Positions 28,191-40,774 of a DNA stretch of 64,000 nt are shown here, one piece after another. The notes under the pieces are model-generated. The model searched no databases and had not been told where the DNA came from. It worked only from the letters and a program-made list of their open reading frames with translations. A program made the position numbers and the translations under genes. The number at the start of each line of letters is the position of its first letter. The stretch's first letter is position 1. Source of the DNA: Bradyrhizobium manausense (GTDB lineage: Bacteria; Pseudomonadota; Alphaproteobacteria; Rhizobiales; Xanthobacteraceae); contig NZ_JAFCKB010000019.1 in NCBI RefSeq assembly GCF_018130615.1, positions 62,001 through 126,000 of the forward strand, read 5' to 3'.

Positions 28191-28731
28191 GTTTTCGACA
28201 AGAGGTCCGGACGAATCCAAGCGGTAACGCATGGGGAGGGATCACCCGTCTTCATCTAACCTGCATTCGGCATTAGATAAGATCATGTCCAGAGAACGGG
28301 GGCGCTTTCGAGGGAAACCTCGTTGAATTGGAAGTCGCCATTTGCCCCGGCTGATTATCCGCACCCGCCTTTGGGATACGGAATGTCTTCCGTGAATCCC
28401 GTGCGGGTACTGCGCATTCTCGAACCTCTGGAGTCGTGAGACACGCAACGCGAAGCGGACGCAGATGAACAATGGCAATGGGTTCAGGACAACATGTTCA
28501 TTCCGCGGGAGTACGTGAAAGCTTACAACGACGAGCGTTCGAGAAGAAAAGCTGCCACACCAAGGAATAAGGGTTTCGTTCATCGTACCAACTTTCTGGT
28601 AGGGAATGGTATGCCCCCCACTTTCTGCGTAGCCTGATCCCAACCGCATGCCGGCACCGACCGGCACAGAGAAACGTTTTTGTCTCCCTACCGTTCTGCC
28701 GCCTGCGGGCCTCACCCAACGGGAGAATACA
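28191..28731. other. Intergenic region upstream of the small ICE-type gene
   Basis: No convincing gene; reverse frames here have no recognisable content. A short stem (GCCGG/CCGGC near 28651-28666) and a GGGAG ribosome site before 28732 belong to the leader of the next small gene. Confidence 0.35.
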
Positions 28732-28928
28732 ATGGATACTAGGTCATCCACGAAGTCGAAGAAGCTGACCCACGAGGCGTTCGTCGTCACCGGCGAAGGC
28801 GAGAGCGCGTTCTGGACCAAGCTTGGTGCGGCGTGGCCGCATGACGACGGCAAGGGGGTCAACGTCGAACTGATTGCCCTGGCCGTCAGCGCCGGCTAGT
28901 CCGCGAGCGAAAGCGGGGGGACACCTGA
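28732..28928 (+). pseudogene. Small conserved protein often found in rhizobial integrative elements, frameshifted
   Basis: From ATG 28732, with GGGAG about 7 bp upstream, 55 residues follow before TAG at 28897-28899. It contains LTHEAFVVTGEGESAFWTKL and GAAWPHDDGKGVN, which I recall from small uncharacterised proteins in Rhizobiales plasmids and integrative conjugative elements. Relatives continue with RLVIRERK; here a shifted frame supplies RRLVRERKRGDT and stops at 28926-28928, so a one-base indel near 28892 has probably cut off the C-terminus. Most of the fold remains, so partial function cannot be excluded. No other conjugation gene is nearby. Confidence 0.5.
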
Positions 28929-29196
28929 CCGGCTCGCGTGCATCAAAATAGCCTTGTGCGATTCTTTCCAGAGCAGCGGCTAGGCACGCTGGCGTGGGGA
29001 GGGAAACCATCCTCCACACTTCGGAAATGGCCGAAACCCGTTGAGAGCTGATGACCCGCAACGTGCAATGCTATGCGCCCCACATCGGCAACGGTGCGGG
29101 GCTTTTCTACAGAGGCGACCGTTGTCAATATCCATAACCGCGTGCCGGTCTGGCGCAGGAAGCTTTTTTGTCCCGCTCAGCGTCGCGACCGCCGCC

Positions 29197-30612
29197 ATGA
29201 CGCTTTTCGCGGTCGATACCTGCCTGCGCTTCCGCGTTCGGGATACGGCTGCCGCACTTGTCGCCTACGCAATCATTGCGGTGCTCTGGACGGTGTGGTC
29301 ATGGCTCGCCCCCGATACCACACCCGCGCCACCGTAGATCATGGGTCTGGCTTTCGTCGCCTCATTGGTGAGCGGTGTTGCGATCACCTTCGTCCTGGCG
29401 CTTTCCGCGCTCGTCTTCATCTGGTGCGGCGACACGTTGCCGGGCGAATTTCTGGCTCAGCAGATGGCGCGCGGAATCGACAATTTTGTACTGCTCGCGG
29501 TCCCGTTCTTCATCCTGGTCGGCGACCTGATGGAGGCAAACGGCATGTCTGTACGCCTCATCTCGCTATTGCAGCGGGGCGCCGGCCGAATTCGCGGCGG
29601 CCTCGACGTGGTGATGGTGCTGGCGATGGTCATCTTCTCAGGCATCTCCGGCTCGAAGATGGCCGACATCGCCGCGGTCGGCTCGGTTCTGGTGCCTGCC
29701 GCCCGCTAGTCCGGACAGAAGCCGGGCGACGCAGTTGCGTTGCTCGCTGCGTCGGCCGTGATGGCGGAGACAATTCCTCCCTGCGCCAACCTCATCATCC
29801 TCGGTTTCGTGGCCAACCTTTCGATCGGCGGGTTGTTCAGGGCGGGGCTGCTCCCGTCGGCGCTGATGGCGCTTGCCCTCATTCTCACCGCGATCGTCGC
29901 GGGACGCCGTACTGCGCAGACCGCGATCGTCGAGATAGCGGAGGAGTCTGTCGCGAGCATGATCATCAGCGGCGTCGCTGCATTCGGCTTGATCGCGCTG
30001 ATCTTCGGCGGTTACCGCTCCGGCTTTGCGACCGCAACAGAAATTTCGGCTTTTGCGGTCGCCTACGCGCTGGCGGTCGGCTGGATCTTGTTGCGTGAGA
30101 TGACTTGGGCATCGGTCGGCTCCGTGATGCGGCATGCGGCCGTGCGGTCCGGGATGGTCCTGTTTATAGTGGCGGCCGCTCAGAGGCTTGCCTACGTGTT
30201 GACGCTCCAACAAATCCCTCACGACATTGCAGAGCTGCTGGTTGCTTTGACTGCCCAGCATGGACGCTGGCTTTTCCTCGTTCTCTCCGCCCTGATCCTG
30301 ATCGTGATGGGCTCAGTCCTCGAAGGTGCCGCAGCGCTCATCATCTTCGGCCCACTACTGATGCCAGTCGCGCGACAACTCGGAATCGACCCTCTTCACT
30401 ATGGCATCATTCTGGTCGTGGGCATGGGGATCGGGCTCTTCGCTCCTCCGCTCGGTCTCGGCCCTTATGGCGCCTGCCTGATCGGCGGTGTGCGCCTCGA
30501 GGATACCATCGCACCGATCCTGAAGTACCTCGGGATATTGTTTGTTTGCCTGCTCCTGATTGCATTCGTGCCGGAGATCAGTACGGCCGTGCCCAGAGCA
30601 CTCGGATACTGA
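29197..30612 (+). pseudogene. TRAP transporter large permease (DctM family) with in-frame stops
   Basis: One frame encodes a hydrophobic protein of the TRAP large-permease family, which imports carboxylates using a sodium gradient. Segments are an N-terminal helix pair like the end of a DctQ domain (MTLFAVDTCL to SWLAPDTTPAPP), TAG 29335-29337, the first DctM half with VPFFILVGDLMEANGM and FSGISGSKMADIAAVG, TAG 29707-29709, and the second half with AVMAETIPPCANLIILG and GIGLFAPPLGLGPYGA to the normal C-terminus. No DctP gene is adjacent. The true 5' end is unclear; the frame is open to about 29041 without a family match. Confidence 0.75.
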
Positions 30613-30672
30613 CGACTGGACTGCGCCAAGGCGCACTGGAAGCGAAGCAATAGGGGTTGTTGGCGTGGTACT

Positions 30673-30993
30673 ATGAACGCTCCGGAGGCTGTCGCCAAGC
30701 TGAAGACCGCACTCGATGCAGGAGGGGTGGAATACTCTGGGCAGGCGTTGCCGCTGCGTGGTTCTGAGGATTTCGGTCGGTTCGACCATCGTTCAAAGGC
30801 CGCGATGTTTTTCCTGGGCGCCGGAACGGATCATGCCGGCTTGGATGATCCAAATCATGATTTTCCGGACGAACTCATCGACGCTGGCTCAAGGGTCTTC
30901 ATGAGCACGCTGCGTAACCTGCTAGGCAAAAATACGTGCAATTTGGAAGGCAAATCGTCTGGCGCGCCAAGCACAACGCAATCGCCGCCGTGA
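30673..30993 (+). pseudogene. C-terminal fragment of an M20-family amidohydrolase
   Basis: The frame encodes about 85 residues matching the end of M20D amidohydrolases (hippurate/N-acyl amino acid hydrolases): LRGSEDFGRF, where the family has a metal-ligand region, then AAMFFLGAGTDHAGLDDP and FPDELIDAGSRVF. The catalytic N-terminal part with the metal-binding His/Asp residues is absent, so it cannot work alone. About 20 non-family residues follow before the stop. It lies 60 bp after the TRAP relic, suggesting that an operon importing and hydrolysing an acyl-amino acid was lost. Confidence 0.65.
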
Positions 30994-31226
30994 GACGACG
31001 GCAACGATCCTGGTTTACCTGTGCTCAGCCGGCAACATACTTAATCGATCCCTGAGATTAGGAATGAACAGAGCACTGGGCTATTTTTCACCTGGCTTCG
31101 ATCGACCTTGCATTTGTTCGTGGCCAGCAAGCACGAGGTGTTACGGTGAGAGATCGCTTGCAGGGGCGCGCACGCGGAGCGGCACCCGATCCAGTCGAAA
31201 AGCGAGCGTGACATCGCCATACGACG

Positions 31227-31998
31227 GTGCGGTCGAGCGTGTGGCTACAGGGTCTTGCCGCCGTGTCGGTGCCCGAGACGCTCGCCGGTGGGCAAGGCAT
31301 GTCGACCTCTGGTACTATGCCTATGACGAGATCGACGACGACGCGCAGCAGGCGGCCCAAGCGGCGCCGATGTCGATCGACGAGCGCTCGCGTCATGACC
31401 GCTTTCTGTTCGAACCCGATCGTCGCACCTTCCTCGCCAAGCGAGCTCTGCTCCGCATCGTGTTGTCGCGCTACGCATCGGTGTCGCCAGATGCGTGGCG
31501 TTTCGCCGCGGCAGCGCCAGGCAAGCCTTACGTGGCCGCGCCGGTAGTGCGCCCGGCATTGTACTTCAACCTGTCCAATACGCCGGGGCTTGTCGTCTGC
31601 GCGGTCAGCGTCGCCCATTCTCAGGTGAGCGTGGATGCTGAAGGCCCATGCCGTCGATGCCCAGCTTGCCGAGCTGCATTTCGCTTCGGAGGAAACGAGC
31701 GCGCTGCGCGATCTGCCGACGGGTGAGCGAAAGCGCCGCTTCTTCGCCTATTGGGTGGGCGCTCAAGGAAGGTCGCGTCAAGGCTCGTGGTCTTAGGCTG
31801 GCGCTGGATCTCGATCAGATCGTACTCCGATTCGATGACGACTGTGTTTACGCCATGTTCAGGCCGAGACTTTCAGGCAAGGCCGCGGATTAACGCCGGA
31901 CGTCGGGCCGCGCCATCTGATCGGCCTCAGCGTCGATACCGGCGGAGCGCCGCTGTCGCTGCGTGCCGCTCGCGTGGGACCGCTCGATGGAACGTAGT
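31227..31998 (+). pseudogene. 4'-phosphopantetheinyl transferase relic (Sfp type)
   Basis: Four or more segments in shifting frames rebuild an Sfp-type transferase: LWYYAYDEI and SIDERSRHDRF, then FLAKRALLRIVLSRY, GKPYVAAP, YFNLSNTPGLVVCAVS and VSVDAEG (VD-E Mg-binding motif); after a shift SEETSALRDLPTGERKRRFF; after another WALKEGRVKARGL (the WxxKEA motif); and after another RHLIGLSVDTGGAPLSLRAA to a stop at 31998. Such enzymes load the phosphopantetheine arm onto carrier proteins. It lies tail-to-tail with the siderophore operon and is the expected partner (VbsP-like) of its NRPS, so the cell must use another transferase. Confidence 0.75.
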
Positions 31999-32012
31999 TC
32001 AGCACGGAATCG

Positions 32013-33998
32013 TCAAGCCTTTCGGGCGACCAGCCACATCAACATCGGTACGCCGACCAGCGTCGCGACCAGCCCGGCAGGGATCTGCCGCGGAAAGAGG
32101 ACGATCCGCCCGAGCCAGTCGGCGCCAACCATGATGAGCCCGCCGCACAGCGCGGCGCCGGCCAGGTGGACCAGCGCTCGTTCGAGCCCGAGCCTGCGGG
32201 CGAGGTGCGGCGCCATCAGTCCCACGAAGCTCAACGTGCCCACCACTAGGCTGCCGGCGGCGGTGAGCAAGGCCGTCAGGACCAGAATGCGGAGCCTGCT
32301 CCAGTTCGTATCGACACCGATGGATTGCGCGACCGCCGGACCCAGCGGCAGAATGTCGAGCCAGCGCGTCAGCAGCGCCGTGGCGCCCAGAAGGACGAAA
32401 GCGGTTCCTGCCGCGGCCGCGGCGGTCGGACCATCGACTCCATAGGTTGACCCGCTGAGCCAAGTCAGCAGCAACATGGCGCGGGGATCACCGCTCGCCG
32501 TCAGCAGGCCGATCAACGCGTCGATGACTGCCGTGATTGCGATACCGGCAAGCAGGATCCGATCCGGCGAAAATCCGGTGCGGCGCCCGAGTGCGAGCAC
32601 GGCGGCGAGGCTCAGTCCGACGCCCGCAAGGCTCGCCGGCAGCGCCATTTCGTGTCCGAGCTCGCCGATGCCGAACAGAGCGACGATGAGGCCGAGCGCG
32701 GCGCCGGAGCTCGCACCAAGGATTTCCGGGCTCGCCATCGGGTTGCCGGTCAGGCGCTGAACCAGAACTCCTGCCGCAGCGAGCATCGCGCCCGCCGCCA
32801 TCGCGGCAACGACGCGGGGCGCGCGCCAAACCAGCAACGCGTCGAATTCCGGCCCCGTGCTCCAACGCCAGCCGTCGATGCCGCGACCGAACGTCAGCGA
32901 TATGATGGCGGCCAGGACGAGCAACAGAGTGAGGCCAAGGAGGAGGGGACGAACCGCCACGCGTTGATGTCGACGGTAGTTCGCCGCCTGGATCGGTCCG
33001 GGTGCCAGATATGCGCTCCGCGCCAGCCAGAGAAGAACCGGTGCGCCAGCAAGCGCGGTGAAGGCGCCGGTCGGCAACTCGCTGTCGATGATGCGATCGA
33101 GAACGAGGACTGTCTGGTCGGCAAGCCAAAGCAGCTCCGCGCCGAAAATTGGCGACCAGATGAGGCGATCGCGAAAGCGGCGTGCCCCGGCGAGTTGCAC
33201 GAGCGCCGGAACGGCTAATCCGACGAAGCCGATGATACCGACTGCGCTTACCACCGACGCTGTCAAGCCGACCCCCGCGGCGAGGGCGGCGAAACGAGCG
33301 ATGCCGAGACGCAGACCGAGGCCCTGGGCGCTGGCGTTGTCGAGGCCGAGCAGCGTCAGGGGGCGTATCATGGCGATGAAGATCGCGAGAGCGAGAGCGA
33401 GGAGTGGAAGGAGATAGGTGACGGCACTAAAGTCCTGCTGGTTGAGCGATCCGTTGCCCCAGAGGAACAGGCCTGCAAAATGGCGCTCCTTCAGCAGAAC
33501 CAGCGTTGCTGCGATTGCTCCGAAAAACAGGCCGACCAACAGGCCCGCGAGAACGACGATGAGCGGGTTGAGCCCGCGCCGCCACGACAAGGCGAAGACG
33601 ATGCCGACGGCCGCGAGGCCGCCCGCGAAGGCAATCGCCTCGCGCCAGCCCGCGAGCCAGCCGGGGACCAACAAGGTTGCTAGCGCGAGCGATATGTTGG
33701 CGCCGGCCTCGACGCCCAACGTCGTCGGCGACGCCAGCGGATTGCGCAGGATCTGCTGGAACACCGTCCCGGCCAGGGCAAGCGCCGCGCCGGCAAGAAG
33801 GCTGATGACGAGGCGCGGCAACCAGCCATAGTGGACGACCATCTGCCGGATGTCGTCGCTGCGCGGCTGAAAGAGAGCGCCGGCCCACAATTCGCTTGGC
33901 AGTCGTGCTGCCAGCGTCGTAGCGCTCAGCGTGAGGGCGGCGATGCCGAGACCCGCGGCGAGGATCGCGGGGCGATAGGCTGGAGGAATTCTAACCAC
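32013..33998 (-). CDS. Fe3+-hydroxamate ABC permease, fused double-domain (FhuB-like)
   Basis: Two FecCD-type permease halves are fused in one chain of about 660 residues, the layout of FhuB. Each half has about ten hydrophobic helices; a Gly-rich loop near each end (GIIGFVGLAVPALVQLAGA; LSFVGLMAPHLARRLG) contacts the ATPase. I prefer GTG 33998, whose first bases overlap the stop of the binding-protein gene; a TTG at 34040 would overlap by 50 bp. It should import ferri-siderophore through the inner membrane with the binding protein at 33991-34905 and the ATPase at 49158. It is the last gene of the reverse biosynthesis operon. Confidence 0.93.
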   Translation of the reverse strand: MVRIPPAYRPAILAAGLGIAALTLSATTLAARLPSELWAGALFQPRSDDIRQMVVHYGWLPRLVISLLAGAALALAGTVFQQILRNPLASPTTLGVEAGANISLALATLLVPGWLAGWREAIAFAGGLAAVGIVFALSWRRGLNPLIVVLAGLLVGLFFGAIAATLVLLKERHFAGLFLWGNGSLNQQDFSAVTYLLPLLALALAIFIAMIRPLTLLGLDNASAQGLGLRLGIARFAALAAGVGLTASVVSAVGIIGFVGLAVPALVQLAGARRFRDRLIWSPIFGAELLWLADQTVLVLDRIIDSELPTGAFTALAGAPVLLWLARSAYLAPGPIQAANYRRHQRVAVRPLLLGLTLLLVLAAIISLTFGRGIDGWRWSTGPEFDALLVWRAPRVVAAMAAGAMLAAAGVLVQRLTGNPMASPEILGASSGAALGLIVALFGIGELGHEMALPASLAGVGLSLAAVLALGRRTGFSPDRILLAGIAITAVIDALIGLLTASGDPRAMLLLTWLSGSTYGVDGPTAAAAAGTAFVLLGATALLTRWLDILPLGPAVAQSIGVDTNWSRLRILVLTALLTAAGSLVVGTLSFVGLMAPHLARRLGLERALVHLAGAALCGGLIMVGADWLGRIVLFPRQIPAGLVATLVGVPMLMWLVARKA

Positions 33999-34905
33999 CG
34001 TCGTCCGCGGGCGCGAACTGCGCGTCGACGAGCCGGGCAAAGCGTTCGGCCGAGGGCAGGGCGCCGAACATCAGAACCGGAGGCAGCGCCGTGACACGGC
34101 CGCGCTGTACGAACGGCATGCTGCGCCAGAGCGGTCCTTGCGAGAGGCGGATATAGTCGTCCGCCTGGGCAAGACGTAGCAAGCGGATGTCCTCGGTCGT
34201 GGCCAGTGCCTCGAACCCGACCGTTGCAAAGCCCCAATAGTTGGTCTCGCGCGTCCAGGCGTTTGTGAGGCCGATGCGGTCGAGTACGTCCTGGAACAGG
34301 CTCTTGGCGCCAAAGACGCGCACATGCCGGGCATCCATGAACTGGACGATGCAGACAGGCGTGTCGCTCACCGGACGCAGCCGTTCGCGCACGCGCGCGA
34401 AGGTCGCATCGACGCGGGCGATCAAGCTTTCAGCCGCGGCGGCCCTACCCGTGATGCGCCCGAGATGCAGGGCTGCTTCCGTCGCGCGCTTCAGCGGCTC
34501 ACCGGCTTCGTCATAAAGCGGTAGTGACAGGACTGGCGCGATCCGGCGCAGCTTGTCGGAAAGGCCGGCGAGAAAGGGGGTCAGCAGGATGAGATCCGGT
34601 TTGAGTTCGAGCAGCAGTTCGACGTTCGGCTCGAAGGTGCCGCCGAGATTGACGACGCCGGTTGGCAGACGAGGTTCGCCAACCCAGTCGCTCCAGTCGT
34701 CCGTAGCCGTCAACCCGACGGGAACGACGCCGATTTCGAGCAGCGTCTCCGCCAGCCCGAAATCGAGCGACACGATGCGTCGCGGTTCCGCCGCTATCGC
34801 GCCGGCACCGGCGAGGGCAAGGGCGATGAAGAGACCATGACCGAAGCTCCGCCGCGACAGGTGCGCGTCGGACCCCATCACGAACGTCGATCGATTCTGC
34901 CGCAT
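33991..34905 (-). CDS. Periplasmic ferri-siderophore-binding protein (FhuD-like)
   Basis: A 304-residue class III binding protein with an N-terminal twin-arginine-type signal (SRRSFGHGLFIALALAG) and mature sequence starting EPRRIVSLDFGLAETLLEIG, the typical FhuD/FepB opening. The long backbone helix is near ESLIARVDATFARVRERL. It carries ferric hydroxamate from the outer-membrane receptor to the permease. GAGAG precedes the ATG. It is 14 bp downstream of the N-hydroxylase gene, so import and biosynthesis are co-expressed. Confidence 0.9.
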   Translation of the reverse strand: MRQNRSTFVMGSDAHLSRRSFGHGLFIALALAGAGAIAAEPRRIVSLDFGLAETLLEIGVVPVGLTATDDWSDWVGEPRLPTGVVNLGGTFEPNVELLLELKPDLILLTPFLAGLSDKLRRIAPVLSLPLYDEAGEPLKRATEAALHLGRITGRAAAAESLIARVDATFARVRERLRPVSDTPVCIVQFMDARHVRVFGAKSLFQDVLDRIGLTNAWTRETNYWGFATVGFEALATTEDIRLLRLAQADDYIRLSQGPLWRSMPFVQRGRVTALPPVLMFGALPSAERFARLVDAQFAPADDGG

Positions 34906-34918
34906 CGCCGCTCTCGCC

Positions 34919-36274
34919 TCACCGCGACATCATTGCGTCGGTCGTGTGTGCGAGTCCGGAGCCCCAGCGAACGACCGACTGTGGCAGCCCCAGATCGAAA
35001 TGATCGCGGCCGAGCAGCGCATTGATGATGGCGGCACTGCGCCACGCCATCAGGCTGAGTTGGGAATCGGCGATGCCATGGCTGTAACGGCCGGCGTTGA
35101 GGGCGAATATCCGATTCTGGCGCGGGCCGTCCCAGGCCGCGGAATAGTCGTCGGCCAGGACCAGACGCTCGTTGCGGTCGACGCTGATGCGGCCTTGCAG
35201 CGGCGCGATGGCGTCCGGCAGCTTGAACGTGTAGCCGGTGGCGAGCACCAGAACGTCGGAGAAGATGATCTCGATGCCGCCGTCGAAGCTGTTGCGGACG
35301 ATCAGGCGCAAACCGTCCTGCTGTCGGTCCACTTGGATCACGTCACGGTTTGGCAACAGCTCGATATCGGCGCCGTCGCCTTCGATGTGCCGCAGGATAT
35401 AGAGGCGGCGGTAGATCGCGTTGATGGTGGACAACGACAGGCCGTCGCTGGTCAGAATGTGGGTGTCGAGCGCTGCCAGCTTGCGGTCGTCGCTCAACTG
35501 GCGAAAAGCGTCGACGTATTCGGGCGAGAACACCTGGTTTGAAAACGGCGTGTCGTTGATCGGCTCGAAATTATGCCGGCGGCTGATCCATTTCAGCTCC
35601 TTCGGTAGCACGTCGCGCGACAGCAGGTGCTGGACGATCTCACCGCCGCTCTGGCCCCCGCCGATGACGGCGATCCGGTCGCCCGCGATTTTCGGCAGGC
35701 GCTCTGTTGCTTCGGAGCAATGGAAGCAGCGATCGCCCTTGAGCGACGATGCCCAGGCCGGCACGAACGGGACGGCCCCGACGCCGAGCGCGATGTTGCG
35801 CGCGCGGTGGCGGTTGTTGTCGGTCGAGACCACGAACGCCTGCCCGTCGTGGGTGATCTCGCGGACGTCGGCGCCGAACGTCAGGCTGGGCAATTCGCCC
35901 GCCACCCATTCGAAATAGCGGGCGAATTCCCGGCGCGGGACTGCTTCGTACTGGGCATTGAGGAATGTGAACAGCCGCTTGTGCGCCACGAGGTAGGCGA
36001 CGAACGACCAGGGGCTGGTCGGATTGGTCGAGGTCACGAGATCCTTCAGGAACGACGACTGCAATTCCACGTCGGGCAGCATCATCCCTGGATGCCAGTC
36101 GAACCGGGAGCTCCGGTCGAAGAATCGCGCAGCGAGCTCGGGTACGCTGTCGAGCTGCGCGGCGAGACTCAGATTGAAGGGACCGATACCGATTCCAGCG
36201 AGATCGAGAGGATCGGCAGAATCGGAAGTGCGCGTGCGACTGGCTTCGCTCATCGTCGTCATATTCCCTGGCAT
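34919..36274 (-). CDS. L-ornithine/L-lysine N-hydroxylase (SidA/IucD/PvdA family; VbsO-like)
   Basis: The 451-residue FAD- and NADPH-dependent monooxygenase hydroxylates the side-chain amine of ornithine or lysine, the first step to a hydroxamate. It has the family FAD motif GIGIGPFNLSLAAQL at about 25-39, SSFLKDLVTSTNPTSPWSF in the substrate region, NADPH motif AVIGGGQSGGE, and ATGY near the C-terminus. In the vicibactin pathway the corresponding enzyme, VbsO, uses ornithine; the sequence alone does not settle ornithine versus lysine. It lies 32 bp after the NRPS gene in the same operon. Confidence 0.93.
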   Translation of the reverse strand: MPGNMTTMSEASRTRTSDSADPLDLAGIGIGPFNLSLAAQLDSVPELAARFFDRSSRFDWHPGMMLPDVELQSSFLKDLVTSTNPTSPWSFVAYLVAHKRLFTFLNAQYEAVPRREFARYFEWVAGELPSLTFGADVREITHDGQAFVVSTDNNRHRARNIALGVGAVPFVPAWASSLKGDRCFHCSEATERLPKIAGDRIAVIGGGQSGGEIVQHLLSRDVLPKELKWISRRHNFEPINDTPFSNQVFSPEYVDAFRQLSDDRKLAALDTHILTSDGLSLSTINAIYRRLYILRHIEGDGADIELLPNRDVIQVDRQQDGLRLIVRNSFDGGIEIIFSDVLVLATGYTFKLPDAIAPLQGRISVDRNERLVLADDYSAAWDGPRQNRIFALNAGRYSHGIADSQLSLMAWRSAAIINALLGRDHFDLGLPQSVVRWGSGLAHTTDAMMSR

Positions 36275-36305
36275 GGTACGATCCGTCGGGGGAGTGGAAG
36301 TCGTT

Positions 36306-40340
<4,035 letters not shown>

Positions 40341-40388
40341 GGGGCTCTTAGCATTGCTTGAGAAGGTCGCATCGTGCCGGCGCGTCCG

Positions 40389-40610
40389 TCATCTTTGCGG
40401 CTGATCCGCACCGGTCGCGCCGTCCATCACGCGGCCCCAGCCCGAAGGCCGCGGGTCGCGCCAGATGATTTCGATGTGCGCGAGGCACGCGCTGCGTGAG
40501 CCGGTATATGGGGTGAAAAACCATTGGCGCGGCACCGGGCGACCCTGGCGCCAGACCGAGTAGCGCCCTTCATTGTTTCTCACCACCTGCCAAACGTCGT
40601 CGTTGTCCAT
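40389..40610 (-). CDS. MbtH-like protein (VbsG-like)
   Basis: The 73-residue protein has the MbtH landmarks: NNEGRYSVW at 12-20, VPRQW, CLAHIEIIW and DPRPSG. MbtH proteins bind NRPS adenylation domains and are often needed for their folding or activity; the partner here is the downstream NRPS. I chose ATG 40610, with GGGAGG 4 bp upstream, over a GTG at 40622 that overlaps that site. It is the first gene of the reverse siderophore operon, 28 bp from the end of the reverse promoter candidate. Confidence 0.93.
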   Translation of the reverse strand: MDNDDVWQVVRNNEGRYSVWRQGRPVPRQWFFTPYTGSRSACLAHIEIIWRDPRPSGWGRVMDGATGADQPQR

Positions 40611-40637
40611 GGAGCCTCCCACGATTGACTTTCGTAA

Positions 40638-40662
40638 GACGAAAGGCGGCAGTCGCGATTTA
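40638..40662 (-). promoter_or_regulatory. Reverse ECF (iron-starvation type) promoter, TAAAT-N16-CGTC
   Basis: On the reverse strand TAAAT (40662-40658) is followed after exactly 16 bp by CGTC (40641-40638), matching the PvdS/IS-box pattern TAAAT-N16/17-CGT. It ends 28 bp before the MbtH ATG. The extended half GACTAAATC is shared exactly with the forward promoter. Confidence 0.65.
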
Positions 40663-40692
40663 GTCCTCGTTCGGATTTTTTGTTGAGCCGAC

Positions 40693-40717
40693 TAAATCAA
40701 GCCGAGCGCCGCTCGTC
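40693..40717 (+). promoter_or_regulatory. Forward ECF (iron-starvation type) promoter, TAAAT-N16-CGTC
   Basis: TAAAT at 40693-40697 is followed after exactly 16 bp by CGTC at 40714-40717. Transcription would begin near 40724, downstream of a possible GTG start at 40721, so it favours ATG 40775 for the acyltransferase. It mirrors the reverse promoter around a 24-bp centre. Confidence 0.65.
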
Positions 40718-40774
40718 CTAGTGATAGTTGTCGGCTTTGCCGAGCCGGAGCGACAGCAGAGCGGTTGCCTCGAG

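Noticed and set aside
28242-28862. 206-codon reverse frame over the small ICE-type gene
   Set aside because: Antisense to a recognisable small protein; no domain.
40721-40774. GTG 40721 as start of the siderophore acyltransferase
   Set aside because: It lies 3 bp after the candidate promoter -10 and would precede the transcript; the added residues are not like the family.
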